DNA of 64,000 nucleotides. Origin: Taibaiella soli. GTDB taxonomy: Bacteria; Bacteroidota; Bacteroidia; Chitinophagales; Chitinophagaceae. Every line of letters starts with the position of its first letter. The stretch's first letter is position 1. Where the stretch lies: NCBI RefSeq assembly GCF_003236175.1, contig NZ_QKTW01000028.1:1-64000 (forward strand), given 5' to 3'. Of this stretch, positions 23,919-33,229 are shown one piece after another. The translations under genes and the position numbers were made by a program. The notes beneath the pieces are model-generated. The model made no database searches. It saw nothing but the letters and a program-made list of their open reading frames with translations, and had not been told where the DNA came from.

Positions 23919-25274
23919 TTACAGTTGAACATGCACTCGGAACGAGAAAATATTCGCCGGTCCGCGGTCTTTATTATATGCCGGGTTGATGCAAAGTTGA
24001 TAATCTCCTGAAAACCAGATTGGATAAGCCGTTGGTTTGAAATTGTAGTACATTTCCAGCACGCCTTCGGGAGCATAGTTTAATTTCGAGTCACCGATGA
24101 TAAAACCATAACCGCCGGCAGCTAAGTAATCACGGTGGTCTTTAGAGATGCCGTTTACAAGTAACGCAACACCCGCATAGTCATCCACACGATGCCACAT
24201 GTTGCCGTCCAGATTCAAACCGACACTTGCAGTCTGGTCAATTTCTGTAAATGCCCAGCTCTCGTTCTTGCCGTCGTTCCAGCCGAGTCGTGCAAAAAGC
24301 CCGAGGTTTTTATTCAATACCTGATCGAAGCTGATACCAAAACCTGTTTTGGTACGGCCGTTCTGGCGGGTTGCAGTAACATCTGGTGTATCTGTCAGAC
24401 TGCTGCTGGAAATCGCTTGTTTATAACTGCCCATGTCGGCATTGTTCAGATATCCTAAAACCCGGATATTACCGTCTTTGCCATGCCATTTATAAGCCTT
24501 GCCGATTTCGGCATTTAAACTGTATGCCTGACTTAAGTCTGTATTTAGTTCTGCACCATTGGCCACTTTTGGCAGCGTTGCGATAGCAGCCTTATAATTC
24601 CAGTTGCTTTTCTGCACCTCTGCTGCAAACGCATAAGTATAACCGCGAACGTTTGCAGCAAAATCCCAGGCACCGTTATTCATCAGCGCCCAGTTCATAA
24701 ATTGTGTACGTGGCGTATTGGCGTAAGCGTTATTATCGAAAAGATCGCCCATGGCGTATTTGCCGACAGTAAAACGCAGATAGTCTTTTGGTTCGTAACC
24801 GCCCAGCTGGTTGGCATCATCCTGTTGTACTTCGGTTTCTTTGCTCAGCGCGATGGTTTGCTCCAGATAGCCACGACCCAGATAAAGTGTTGGCGCCGGA
24901 TTGCCCACACGTGTTGTTTCGCCGTTTGATGAACCGGCCATACCCAATGCACCACTCAAACCGCTACCACCCGCAATTTCCGGATTCACAAAAACTTTTG
25001 CACCTTTCCACAGACGGATGCTGAGATACATGGTCGCAGTCAGTGAGTTTTCTTTTTCTTCTTTACCAATCAAACTGTTCGTGCTCTCATATGGCGACGT
25101 CATCTGAGGCTTATATTGGTAGATATAAGTGGTCTGAAAATGGAGATTAAACCGTTTTACGGTATCTTTTGATTCGTCTTTAAGGATATTAAAATGGTTT
25201 GCTTTCTCTACTTGCGCCAGAGAATGCACGCCGAAAGACGTAAGCAGGAGTGTTGCTGGTAAAAATTTTTTCAT
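23919..25274 (-). CDS. Carbohydrate-selective porin, OprB family
   Basis: 451 aa with a signal peptide (MKKFLPATLLLTSFGVHSLA). Family features are FNLHFQTTYIYQYKP near residue 43, the YEPKDYLRFTVGKYAMGDLF segment near 160 and TPRTQFMNWALMNNGAWDFA near 190. The alternating hydrophobic strands end in FSFRVHVQL, whose pattern and aromatic residue suit an outer-membrane beta-barrel C-terminus. OprB-type porins form outer-membrane channels favouring sugars; specificity here is unknown. The promoter region contains TTG-periodic repeat DNA (25367-25410). Confidence 0.92.
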   Translation of the reverse strand: MKKFLPATLLLTSFGVHSLAQVEKANHFNILKDESKDTVKRFNLHFQTTYIYQYKPQMTSPYESTNSLIGKEEKENSLTATMYLSIRLWKGAKVFVNPEIAGGSGLSGALGMAGSSNGETTRVGNPAPTLYLGRGYLEQTIALSKETEVQQDDANQLGGYEPKDYLRFTVGKYAMGDLFDNNAYANTPRTQFMNWALMNNGAWDFAANVRGYTYAFAAEVQKSNWNYKAAIATLPKVANGAELNTDLSQAYSLNAEIGKAYKWHGKDGNIRVLGYLNNADMGSYKQAISSSSLTDTPDVTATRQNGRTKTGFGISFDQVLNKNLGLFARLGWNDGKNESWAFTEIDQTASVGLNLDGNMWHRVDDYAGVALLVNGISKDHRDYLAAGGYGFIIGDSKLNYAPEGVLEMYYNFKPTAYPIWFSGDYQLCINPAYNKDRGPANIFSFRVHVQL

Positions 25275-25366
25275 CCGCGGATTAATAACTGAGATGGCTG
25301 ACCTTAATTGAATTCGGCCGCAAAGATGAAGGAATTTTCTTTATGAAAGCATTAAATATGGGCAAT

Positions 25367-25410
25367 GATGAATGGTCAATGGTGAATGGTCAAACGTGAA
25401 AAGTCAAATA
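25367..25410 (-). repeat. TTG-periodic simple repeat upstream of the porin gene
   Basis: ATGAATGGTCAATGGTGAAT and then GGTCAAACGTGAAAAGTC: degenerate 7- to 8-bp units. On the porin's coding strand it reads TTTGACTTTTCACGTTTGAC and then CATTCACCATTGACC, about 95 bp upstream of the start codon. Confidence 0.75.
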
Positions 25411-25443
25411 ACGAACGCGAGTGAGTTTGCTATGGAAATCGTT

Positions 25444-25793
25444 TATACCAATTGACCATCAAAAAAAGCACGGTTAATTGTGTAAAGATGGATTTACGGA
25501 ACACGACCGGCCTAAGGAAACGTAGGCGTTAAAAAATGAAATGCATACAGCGTCCGCAATTATGATGGTGAACAGAAGCAACACAGATCAATTATAGAAT
25601 GGCCAGGAAGGGGTATAAAGCCGCATAGTAAGCTTTAATAATTGCAGCGAAATGCCTTTTCATTTTAGCCGTAGTTTCCTTAAGCCTTGAACTTTTGGTT
25701 ACTTTTGCTTCAAGGCAAAAGTGACAGAAAACACTTCTGTAAAATTGATTTAGCGGAAAATTTTAATCTCGTTTTTGAAGTTCAATTGGTATA
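25444..25793. mobile_element. MITE-like element with perfect 12-bp terminal inverted repeats
   Basis: TATACCAATTGA at 25444-25455 and its exact complement TCAATTGGTATA at 25782-25793 bound a 350-bp non-coding block. Inside, 25508-25563 and 25632-25690 are imperfect inverted arms (for example CCTAAGGAAACGTAGG against the complement of CCGTAGTTTCCTTAAG). The hairpin ACTTTTGC/GCAAAAGT (around 25700-25722) also occurs. An 87-bp version with the same ends lies at 57166-57252. The outermost TA could be a target-site duplication. Confidence 0.8.
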
Positions 25794-25810
25794 ATAAGGA
25801 TTTGCGCCTT

Positions 25811-25853
25811 AGTGCCGCCGCGAGACAAAGCTTTGCGTCTTTGCGGGAAAAGC
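25811..25853. repeat. CGCAAAGACGCAAAG-type repeat
   Basis: AGTGCCGCCGCGAGACAAAG followed by CTTTGCGTCTTTGCGGGAAA. The same words occur at 44720-44960 and, degraded, at 33235-33280. Confidence 0.7.
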
Positions 25854-25865
25854 TAATAGTGACGG

Positions 25866-25897
25866 CAAAAAAATCCCCCGCAATATTGCGAGGGATT
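25866..25897 (-). terminator. Intrinsic terminator downstream of recQ
   Basis: AATCCC-CGCAA-TA-TTGCG-AGGGATT (25872-25897, one bulged C) followed on the minus strand by seven T. It lies about 77 bp beyond the recQ stop codon. Confidence 0.8.
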
Positions 25898-25939
25898 CGA
25901 ATTATTTAATTGTCTAAGCTAGTAATCGCTTCGGAAATT

Positions 25940-25956
25940 CCCCTCCGAAGGAGGGG
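25940..25956. repeat. CCCCTCCGAAGGAGGGG hairpin
   Basis: A perfect 7-bp stem with a GAA loop between recQ and its terminator. Strings of this kind are common in Bacteroidota intergenic DNA. Confidence 0.6.
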
Positions 25957-25973
25957 GCAGGCTAGGCCGAGGC

Positions 25974-28190
25974 CTAGTTTCCAAATTCACTCAGGAACTT
26001 GATGCGCATCATTTGCAGTTGTTCGATGCTTACATCGCGGTCTTTGAACTCCTCGTAAGCGCTGTCCAGGTTGTCGTCGTGGCTGGCGCGGAAATAATCG
26101 AAGATATCCTCCTGCTCGTATTCGTCGAGTTCCTGTTCGATACAGTAATCAAGATTCAGCTTTGTACCGCTGGCAACAATCGTTTCCATTTCGGTAAGCA
26201 GATCCTGCAAATTCAGTCCTTTGTTTTTCGCAATGGTTTCCAGCGGAATTTTCTTGTCGATGTTTTGAATAATAAACACCTTCATACCACTTTTGTTCAC
26301 CACACTTTTCATGACGAAGTCGTCTGGTTTCACAATTTCATTCTCTTCCACATAGCCAGCGATCAGGTCTACAAACTTCCGGCCATAGCGTAATGCCTTG
26401 CCCTTGCTCACTCCCTGGATTTTTTCCAGTTCTTCGAGCGTAGTAGGATAGTTGGTGGCCATATCTTCCAGCGAGTTTTCGAGGAAGATCACAAACGGAG
26501 GCAGGCCTTTTTCTTTTGCTACTTGTTTACGCAGATCTTTCAGCATGTCAAATAGCCTTGTATCCAGCGTTGCAGCAGCACCCAGGGCCACTTCTTCCTC
26601 TTCCTGAACAGCGGCCACTTCTTCGTAGTTATGATTCAGCGCCACCATAATCGAATATGGTTTCTTAAGGAATTTATGACCTTTTTCAGTCATTTTCAGC
26701 AGGCCGTACTCTTCAATATCCTTACGGATCATGCCTTCCAGCATCATCTGGCGTATAAGAGATTGCCAGAAATTTGCATCCATTTTCATGATCAGACCGG
26801 CGCCGAAAGACTTAAGCTTATCGTGGCGGAATGTTTGAATTTGCGGATTGGACTTGCCGAGAATGATATTTACAACGTAGTCAATGTTGAAACGTTCGTC
26901 CAGTTCATTAACCGTGTCGAGTACAATTTTAGTGCTGTCGCGAACTTCCAGTTTTTCTTTTGGATTCAGACAGTTGTCACATTTACCGCAGTTTTCACTT
27001 TTATATTCCTCCCCGAAATAATGCAGTAAAAGCCTGCGACGACAAACGCCACTTTCGGCGTAAGCCAATGTTTCAGAAATCAGTTGAGCTCCCATTTCGC
27101 GCTCGCTCAGCGGCTTGTCGCGCATGAGGTGTTCTAATTTCTGTACATCTTTATAAGAATAGTATAACAGACAGTTGCCTTCCAGTCCGTCACGGCCGGC
27201 ACGGCCTGTTTCCTGGTAGTAGTTTTCCAGCGACTTCGGAATGTTGTAGTGCATTACGAAACGCACGTCCGGCTTGTCGATACCCATACCGAAGGCAATC
27301 GTCGCAACGATTACATCCACTTCTTCCATCAGGAACGTATCCTGGCGTTGGGCGCGGGTAGTGGCGTCCAGACCGGCATGATAAGCTACGGCGCTGATGC
27401 CGTTTGCCTGCAATGTAGATGCCAGTTCTTCCGTCGTTTTACGGTTGAGCGTGTAAATAATACCGCTTTTACCTTTCATGGAGTGAATGTATTTGACCAT
27501 GTGCTTGAGCACCTGTTCTTTCTTGCCCTTTGGAACAATCTCGTAATAAAGGTTCGGACGGTTAAAGGAGGAAACAAATACGTTCGGTTCGCGGAGCGAC
27601 AGGTTTTTTACGATGTCGTCCTGCACTTTTGGTGTAGCAGTAGCCGTGAGTGCGATAATCGGAAGATTTGGATTGATCTCTTCGATCATATCGCGCAACT
27701 TGCGGTATTCCGGACGGAAATCATGCCCCCATTCCGAAATACAGTGTGCTTCATCGACAGCTACAAAAGAAATATTGATATCTGAAAAGAAGGAGATATT
27801 TTCCTGCTTAGTAAGCGTTTCCGGTGCGACATACAGCATTTTGGTATGTCCTTCGAGAATGTCGGATTTTACCTTTTTCTGCTGTGTTTTGCTCAATGTA
27901 GAGTTCAAAAAATGGGCAATATGATCACTGCTGCTGTAACCGCGAATCAGGTCTACCTGATTTTTCATGAGGGCGATTAGTGGTGATACGATAATTGCGA
28001 TTCCGTCGCTCAAAAGGGCCGGCAGCTGATAGCAAAGCGATTTCCCGCCGCCGGTAGGCATGATCACAAATGTGTCTTGCCCCGATAAAATGCTTTTGAT
28101 AATTTTTTCCTGATCACCCTTAAAGCCTTCAAAGCCAAAGTGTTCATGGAGTGATTTTTTTAAATTGATTTTAGATTTAGCAGTTGCCAT
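25974..28190 (-). CDS. recQ: ATP-dependent DNA helicase RecQ
   Basis: 738 aa from ATG 28190 (MATAKSKINLKK); a Met six codons upstream is also in frame. The helicase core has motif I TGGGKSLCYQLPALL, motif II DEAHCISEWGHDFRPEY, SALTATAT-like motif III (ALTATATPKV), and motif VI QETGRAGRDG. A zinc site CRRRLLLHYFGE...CGKCDNC marks the RecQ C-terminal (RQC) region. A winged helix follows, then an HRDC-like domain (about 530-620, KEKGLPPFVIF), and an acidic tail unusual in its length. RecQ unwinds recombination and replication intermediates 3' to 5'. The gene has its own terminator and appears monocistronic. Confidence 0.96.
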   Translation of the reverse strand: MATAKSKINLKKSLHEHFGFEGFKGDQEKIIKSILSGQDTFVIMPTGGGKSLCYQLPALLSDGIAIIVSPLIALMKNQVDLIRGYSSSDHIAHFLNSTLSKTQQKKVKSDILEGHTKMLYVAPETLTKQENISFFSDINISFVAVDEAHCISEWGHDFRPEYRKLRDMIEEINPNLPIIALTATATPKVQDDIVKNLSLREPNVFVSSFNRPNLYYEIVPKGKKEQVLKHMVKYIHSMKGKSGIIYTLNRKTTEELASTLQANGISAVAYHAGLDATTRAQRQDTFLMEEVDVIVATIAFGMGIDKPDVRFVMHYNIPKSLENYYQETGRAGRDGLEGNCLLYYSYKDVQKLEHLMRDKPLSEREMGAQLISETLAYAESGVCRRRLLLHYFGEEYKSENCGKCDNCLNPKEKLEVRDSTKIVLDTVNELDERFNIDYVVNIILGKSNPQIQTFRHDKLKSFGAGLIMKMDANFWQSLIRQMMLEGMIRKDIEEYGLLKMTEKGHKFLKKPYSIMVALNHNYEEVAAVQEEEEVALGAAATLDTRLFDMLKDLRKQVAKEKGLPPFVIFLENSLEDMATNYPTTLEELEKIQGVSKGKALRYGRKFVDLIAGYVEENEIVKPDDFVMKSVVNKSGMKVFIIQNIDKKIPLETIAKNKGLNLQDLLTEMETIVASGTKLNLDYCIEQELDEYEQEDIFDYFRASHDDNLDSAYEEFKDRDVSIEQLQMMRIKFLSEFGN

Positions 28191-28401
28191 ACCAGCTTCC
28201 ATACACAAATTATTTTACCAGAGGTAATTATTCAATCATCCGCAAAGAATATATAAGTCTCCCGAGTAGCGTTAAAAAGGATTGCGAATTTACAACAGTC
28301 AAGTTAAAAAAAGTAAAAGAAATATACAAACTTATATTAAACTGTTGTTAATGTTATGCATATCAGATTTTTATATACTGGCTGGTTGTGATTTTTCATG
28401 A

Positions 28402-29034
28402 TTATTCGATTGCAAGGTAATGTGATTTAAAGTCGTAATTTTTATCAAGAAAGGTGGTAAGCTGTGCAAATTGATCAGGATTGCGCAGGAAATCCACTTT
28501 TGAAATATCGATAATCAGTGTCTTTGAAATATCTTGTTTCAGATATGTTTGATATACGTTTTGCACCTTCTCAAGGTATTCATCCGGAATTTGCTGTTCA
28601 TAGTCGCGGCCACGGTTGTGAATATTGCGTTGCAGGCTGCTTATGGGCGCATGCAGATAAATCAGTAAATCAGGTGCTGCAAGGTTTGGGTCAATGATAT
28701 TGAACAAGTTCTGAAACAGTTCGTATTCCTCATCTTTTAAATTGATGCGGGCGAAGAGTTTGCTTTTAATAAATATATAATCAGCAATTATTTTTTCCTG
28801 GAAAAGATCCGGGGTGGTGATCATCTCCTTCAATTGTTTGTAGCGGTCGGCAAGAAAAGATAATTCAAGCGGAAATGCGTAACGTTCTGGTTCCTGGTAA
28901 AATTTTGGCAGGAAAGTATTATCCGCAAATTCTTCCAGCACAATGCGGGCATTGTAATGTTCGGCCAGCATTTTGGCCAGCGTTGTTTTACCTGCGCCAA
29001 TATTTCCTTCTACTGCAATGTAACGGTAATCCAT
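28402..29034 (-). CDS. Deoxynucleoside kinase
   Basis: 210 aa from ATG 29034 (MDYRYIAVEGNIGAGKTTLA). A longer frame from 29106 would place 24 extra residues before the P-loop, which does not fit the family. The Walker A motif is GNIGAGKTT (8-16). The substrate-binding Glu is in VLEEFADN, and the DRY motif (FLADRYKQL) gives the catalytic-region Asp-Arg. The LID arginines are in IHNRGRDYEQQIP. The enzyme phosphorylates deoxynucleosides for salvage; whether it favours dA, dG, dC or T is not readable. folK lies 137 bp upstream on the same strand and is probably co-transcribed. Confidence 0.9.
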   Translation of the reverse strand: MDYRYIAVEGNIGAGKTTLAKMLAEHYNARIVLEEFADNTFLPKFYQEPERYAFPLELSFLADRYKQLKEMITTPDLFQEKIIADYIFIKSKLFARINLKDEEYELFQNLFNIIDPNLAAPDLLIYLHAPISSLQRNIHNRGRDYEQQIPDEYLEKVQNVYQTYLKQDISKTLIIDISKVDFLRNPDQFAQLTTFLDKNYDFKSHYLAIE

Positions 29035-29171
29035 AAGAGAAAATCCCCAGGTGCTGAATTGGTTTGCAAAATTCCGAATAATCTGCCTGATTTTGAACAG
29101 TTTCATTAAAAATCATGAAATCCCCCTACCAACGGTAGTTCCAGGGAACATCCGGCTGTTATATTGCATCG

Positions 29172-29672
29172 CTAATCCAGTTGGTTTCCTGTTTGAAACA
29201 GGCGAACCGGCAAAGGATCCTGGCAGTTTTTCAATAGTTCTTTCATCGATTGGTGTAACAGTGGGTGTATTTTATCAGGGGCAATTTCCGCCAGCGGAAC
29301 CATTACAAACCGGCGATCCTGCAAAAAAGGATGCGGTATCATAAGGTTTGGCTGCTGCACAACGGCTTCGTTGTACAACAGGATGTCAATATCTATGGTG
29401 CGCTGTCCCCATTTTATATGGCGTTGGCGACCAAGCGTAAGTTCGGCTTGCTGTGTTTTTTGGAGCAGTGATTCCGGACTGAATTGAGTATTAATGCAGA
29501 TAACCTGGTTCAGAAAGTCTGGCTGATCTTCCAGGCCCCAGGCTGCGGTTTCGTATAAAGATGATTTTCGGATAACCGGTCCACAGGTTTCGGCGATAAT
29601 CGAAACAGCCTTGCCGAGCTTTTCTTCGCGATTACCTTCGTTACTGCCTAATAAAATGTATACTTCATTCAT
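29172..29672 (-). CDS. folK: 2-amino-4-hydroxy-6-hydroxymethyldihydropteridine diphosphokinase
   Basis: 166-aa HPPK of folate biosynthesis, which transfers pyrophosphate from ATP to the pterin alcohol. Signature motifs are YILLGSNEGNREE (5-17), SSLYETAAWG (about 37-46), QPDFLNQV, the catalytic loop LGRQRHIKWGQRTIDIDILL (about 80-99, with the magnesium-binding D-x-D) and IPHPFLQDRRFVMVPLAEI. It is full length. It is divergent from sppA with a 69-bp spacer. Confidence 0.96.
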   Translation of the reverse strand: MNEVYILLGSNEGNREEKLGKAVSIIAETCGPVIRKSSLYETAAWGLEDQPDFLNQVICINTQFSPESLLQKTQQAELTLGRQRHIKWGQRTIDIDILLYNEAVVQQPNLMIPHPFLQDRRFVMVPLAEIAPDKIHPLLHQSMKELLKNCQDPLPVRLFQTGNQLD

Positions 29673-29705
29673 TTGGAGATGTAAAGATAGTTGAGAATGA
29701 TAACT

Positions 29706-29713
29706 TAGATTTG
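29706..29713 (+). promoter_or_regulatory. Possible -7 element of sppA
   Basis: TAGATTTG matches the Bacteroidota -7 consensus TAnnTTTG and lies 28 bp before the sppA start codon. The nearest upstream TTG is only 12 bp away, so a properly spaced -33 box is not evident. Confidence 0.4.
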
Positions 29714-29741
29714 TAAACAGTAATATTTAAAACAACACTAG

Positions 29742-31526
29742 ATGAAACAATTCTTTAAGATGTTTTTTGCCTCGCTGCTGGCCATGATTGTGGCGGGAGT
29801 AGTGATGGTGGTTATTTTTATAGCCATTATCGCCGGCCTGGTATCAAAAACGGTATCGTCAGAAAAAGAGAAAAAAGTAATGACTGCTTCTGTTCTGAAA
29901 ATAGAACTGGACAGGACGATGCACGAACAGGGAGAAACAAATTCGTTCTCCATGTTTAGCAATGATGAACCATACAATGCAGGTTTGTACGATGTTGTGA
30001 AATCGATTAAGAAAGCCGCAACGGATGACAATATCAAAGGCATTTTTATTAAGCTGGATGGCACTGCCAATGGTTGGGCTACATTGCAGCAGCTGCGGCA
30101 GGCGCTGACTGAGTTTAAATCCAGCAAAAAATTCATCTATGCCTACGGCGAAAATATTCCGCAGAAAGCTTATTACGTAGCGAGTGTGGCTGATAGCGTG
30201 TATCTGAATCCGGTGGGCAGTATGGAAGTGAAGGGTTTGGTTTCTCAGCTGACTTTCTTTAAAAATGCGCTGAGCAAGCTGGAAGTACAACCTGAAATTT
30301 ACTATGCGGGTAAATTCAAAAGTGCTACGGAACCATTCCGTGCCGATAAAATCAGCGATGCTAACCGCGTGCAGATCACAGCGCTGCAAAACGGCATCTG
30401 GGCCGAATTTTTGAATGCAGCCGCGCAGCATGCAGGTACAGATACGGCATCTATTCATGCTTTGGCAACTAATGGTTCTATTCAATTTCCGGCTGATGCG
30501 TTGAAAAGCAAACTTGTAGACGGTTTGCTGTATTGGGACGAAGTGGAGGATCGTATGCGCTCCAAAATGGGCCTGAAAGCTGATGAAAAGATCAATTATG
30601 TTTCGCTCGATGAATACAATGACAAGTCTGTAGTTGATGGTAAATCAGAGGATGGCAGAATCGCTGTGTTATTTGCGGAAGGTGATATTGTAGATGGTAG
30701 TAAGGAAGATGATTATCAGATTGCATCGGAAGATTTTGTGAAAACAATCCGTTCGCTCCGCAAAAACGATAAAGTAAAAGCTGTAGTAATGCGCGTAAAC
30801 TCTCCGGGTGGCAGTGCGCTGGCTTCAGAAGTGATGCTGCGCGAATTGCAATTGCTCCGTCAGAAAAAGCCATTAATCGTTTCGATGGGTGATGTTGCAG
30901 CTTCAGGTGGTTATTATATTTCTTGTCAGGCGGATAGCATTTTTGCGATGCCTAATACGATTACAGGTAGCATCGGTGTATTCAGCATGTTGTTTAGCAT
31001 AGAAGGATTGATGAAGAACAAACTGGGTGTGAATTTCGACGAGGTAAAAAATGCGCCTTATGCCGATTTCCCGACCATGTCACGCAATTTGACTGCTAAC
31101 GAAGCACAGCGCATGCAGAATGGTGTGGATACTATTTATCATATTTTCAAAAGTCGCGTTGCTGCTGGTCGCCATATTTCGGAAGCTGATGTGGATAGCA
31201 TTGCGCAGGGCCGTGTGTGGACAGGTAAAGATGCTTTGGCCATTCACCTCATCGATGCTTACGGTAATCTGGACCGTGCTATTCAGAGTGCGGCAGCAAA
31301 GGCAAAATTGAGTAGTTATAAAGTGGTGACTTACCCAGAACCGGTTGATAAACTGGAAAAACTGTTTCGTCGTGTGAGTCGCGCCAATGCTTCAACGGCG
31401 CTGACTAAACAGATGATTGAAAATGAACTGGGCGAAGATTATCAATGGTATAAAGAATTTAAATCATTGAGAAAGATGAATGGTAAAACGATGATGGCGA
31501 TGCCAACGAAGTTGTCTTTCGAATAA
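29742..31526 (+). CDS. sppA: Signal peptide peptidase SppA, 67K type
   Basis: 594 aa, the long (two-domain) form. An N-terminal membrane anchor (about 5-32, FFASLLAMIVAGVVMVVIFI) is followed by two S49 repeats. The first carries the catalytic Lys region YAGKFKSATEPFR (about 185-197). The second carries the nucleophile Ser in GDVAASGGYYISCQADSI (about 385-402), then TGSIGVF. In this family the Ser-Lys dyad is shared between domains. The protein degrades cleaved signal peptides at the inner membrane, fitting the many exported proteins nearby. It ends in a terminator. Confidence 0.95.
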   Translation: MKQFFKMFFASLLAMIVAGVVMVVIFIAIIAGLVSKTVSSEKEKKVMTASVLKIELDRTMHEQGETNSFSMFSNDEPYNAGLYDVVKSIKKAATDDNIKGIFIKLDGTANGWATLQQLRQALTEFKSSKKFIYAYGENIPQKAYYVASVADSVYLNPVGSMEVKGLVSQLTFFKNALSKLEVQPEIYYAGKFKSATEPFRADKISDANRVQITALQNGIWAEFLNAAAQHAGTDTASIHALATNGSIQFPADALKSKLVDGLLYWDEVEDRMRSKMGLKADEKINYVSLDEYNDKSVVDGKSEDGRIAVLFAEGDIVDGSKEDDYQIASEDFVKTIRSLRKNDKVKAVVMRVNSPGGSALASEVMLRELQLLRQKKPLIVSMGDVAASGGYYISCQADSIFAMPNTITGSIGVFSMLFSIEGLMKNKLGVNFDEVKNAPYADFPTMSRNLTANEAQRMQNGVDTIYHIFKSRVAAGRHISEADVDSIAQGRVWTGKDALAIHLIDAYGNLDRAIQSAAAKAKLSSYKVVTYPEPVDKLEKLFRRVSRANASTALTKQMIENELGEDYQWYKEFKSLRKMNGKTMMAMPTKLSFE

Positions 31527-31544
31527 AAAGCTTTTAGCAAGTGC

Positions 31545-31579
31545 AAAGGCTGTCTCAATTGAGGCAGCCTTTTGTTTTT
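31545..31579 (+). terminator. Intrinsic terminator of sppA
   Basis: AAAGGCTGTCTC (31545-31556), AATT loop, GAGGCAGCCTTT (31561-31572) with one G-T pair, then a T-rich run. Confidence 0.88.
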
Positions 31580-31592
31580 AGGGAATCTGTGA

Positions 31593-31625
31593 AACTGTCA
31601 GACGACTTTGAGTCGTCCGACAGTT
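31593..31625. repeat. Second hairpin after sppA
   Basis: AACTGTC-A-GACGACT, loop TTG, AGTCGTC-C-GACAGTT: a 15-bp stem with one A/C mismatch, 14 bp after the terminator and without a T-run. It may be a dispersed-repeat relic or a processing site. Confidence 0.7.
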
Positions 31626-31752
31626 TTCCGCTGTTGCGGCACTGTTAAATTCCCTGCTATGATCCCTTCGCGTTTTAACCTGGTTATATATATTCCCGTC
31701 TTCATAGTATCTTTAGGGTGAAAATCATTCTCCCTTTATATTTTTAGTTTCT

Positions 31753-33180
31753 GTGAAAAAAGAATCCATCTCGGTATTCGATATATTTAAGATTGGCGTC
31801 GGGCCAAGCAGTTCTCATACGCTGGGTCCATGGCGGGCTGCATTACGTTTTCTGGATGGCATTGCCGCTACAGAAGATCTTCAGAACATCGCATCGGTTA
31901 AGGTTTTACTCTATGGTTCATTGGCCAAAACAGGTCATGGGCATGGTACGGATGTTGCGGTGATCCTTGGTCTTTGTGGCGAAGATCCGGTGACGTTTGA
32001 TGTAAACGAAATTACGCCACGTATGCGCCAGATTTCCGAGCAGAAAAAAATGAAAGTCGGCAAGGCAAAAGAAATTGCTTTTGACCCGGCGGTAGACGTA
32101 GAGTTTCTGATGAACGAAAGTCTGCCGTTTCACCCGAATGCATTGACTTTTCTTTGCAGTTTCGAGGATGGGCGTGATGTTGCGGAAACATTTTATTCCA
32201 TCGGCGGCGGATTTGTAGTAAAAGAAAACGAACAAGGTGGCGGTGCAAATGACGTGGAACTTCCTTTCCCGATTGAGAAAAATGCAGATCTTTTACACTG
32301 GTGTATGAAAACCGGTCTCAGCATCAGCGAAGTGGTAATGGAAAATGAATCTGCATGGCGTAGCGAAACCGCAACCAAAGCGGGTGTGCTGAAAATATGG
32401 GAAGTAATGCGTGATTGTATTTATCGCGGGTGTCATATCTCGGGAGAATTACCTGGTGGGCTGCATGTAACACGCCGGGCAGCGGCACTCAATAAAAGAT
32501 TGCTTAAAGACAAAACATATAATAATCACCAGGAGTGGGTGGCGGCAATTCGCGAAGGCGGACAGCAGTTTAAATACACGCTTGACTGGGTAAGTTGTTT
32601 TGCGCTGGCTGTAAACGAGGAAAATGCTTCTTTCAGCCGAGTGGTAACAGCTCCTACAAATGGCGCTGCGGGTGTAGTTCCTGCGGTATTACAATATTAT
32701 ATCGCGTTCTGCGATGGTTTTGACGAAGATAAAATTATCCAGTTCCTGTTGGTGGCTTCGGAGATTGGTAGCATTTTCAAGAAAGGTGCAACGCTTTCTG
32801 CTGCAATGGGTGGCTGTCAGGCAGAGATCGGTGTATCATCAGCGATGGCTGCAGCAGCGCTTACCGAATGTCTCGGAGGTAGCGTTCGCCAGGCTATGAT
32901 GGCGGCGGAAATTGCAATGGAACACCATCTGGGTCTTACTTGCGATCCGGTTGCCGGACTGGTGCAGGTGCCATGTATTGAACGTAACACAATGGGCGCT
33001 ATCAAAGCAATCACAGCCTCACAACTGGCATTGCAAAGTAATCCGGATAATGCACGTGTATCGCTGGATGCAGTGGTGAACACGATGTGGGAAACCGCAC
33101 TGGATATGAATCATAAGTACAAGGAAACCGCCGAAGGCGGACTCGCGACCAATATTCCGATCAGTTTAAGTGAATGTTAG
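31753..33180 (+). CDS. sdaA: L-serine ammonia-lyase (L-serine dehydratase), iron-sulfur type
   Basis: 475-aa single-chain enzyme that converts L-serine to pyruvate and ammonia using a [4Fe-4S] cluster. It starts at GTG 31753 (GTGAAAAAAGAATCC), just before the invariant [17 protein letters not shown]. The N-terminal beta domain is followed by the alpha domain with [19 protein letters not shown], then [18 protein letters not shown] and [20 protein letters not shown], which supply the cluster cysteines. Length equals the fused alpha-beta form. A terminator follows 25 bp after the stop codon, so it is probably a single-gene unit. Confidence 0.96.
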   Translation: MKKESISVFDIFKIGVGPSSSHTLGPWRAALRFLDGIAATEDLQNIASVKVLLYGSLAKTGHGHGTDVAVILGLCGEDPVTFDVNEITPRMRQISEQKKMKVGKAKEIAFDPAVDVEFLMNESLPFHPNALTFLCSFEDGRDVAETFYSIGGGFVVKENEQGGGANDVELPFPIEKNADLLHWCMKTGLSISEVVMENESAWRSETATKAGVLKIWEVMRDCIYRGCHISGELPGGLHVTRRAAALNKRLLKDKTYNNHQEWVAAIREGGQQFKYTLDWVSCFALAVNEENASFSRVVTAPTNGAAGVVPAVLQYYIAFCDGFDEDKIIQFLLVASEIGSIFKKGATLSAAMGGCQAEIGVSSAMAAAALTECLGGSVRQAMMAAEIAMEHHLGLTCDPVAGLVQVPCIERNTMGAIKAITASQLALQSNPDNARVSLDAVVNTMWETALDMNHKYKETAEGGLATNIPISLSEC

Positions 33181-33202
33181 TTTTCGATGAATTTTTATAG
33201 GA

Positions 33203-33229
33203 AGGGTAGCGGTGACGCTACCTTTTTTT
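33203..33229 (+). terminator. Intrinsic terminator of sdaA
   Basis: GGTAGC (33205-33210), loop GGTGAC, GCTACC (33217-33222), followed by seven T. Confidence 0.92.

Noticed and set aside
20707-25274. A possible defence or toxin-antitoxin island in the 20.7-25.3 kb stretch of small genes
   Set aside because: Each small gene is either a known housekeeping family (SMR, YraN, FMN reductase) or a lone membrane protein; no toxin, antitoxin, nuclease or phage module was recognised.
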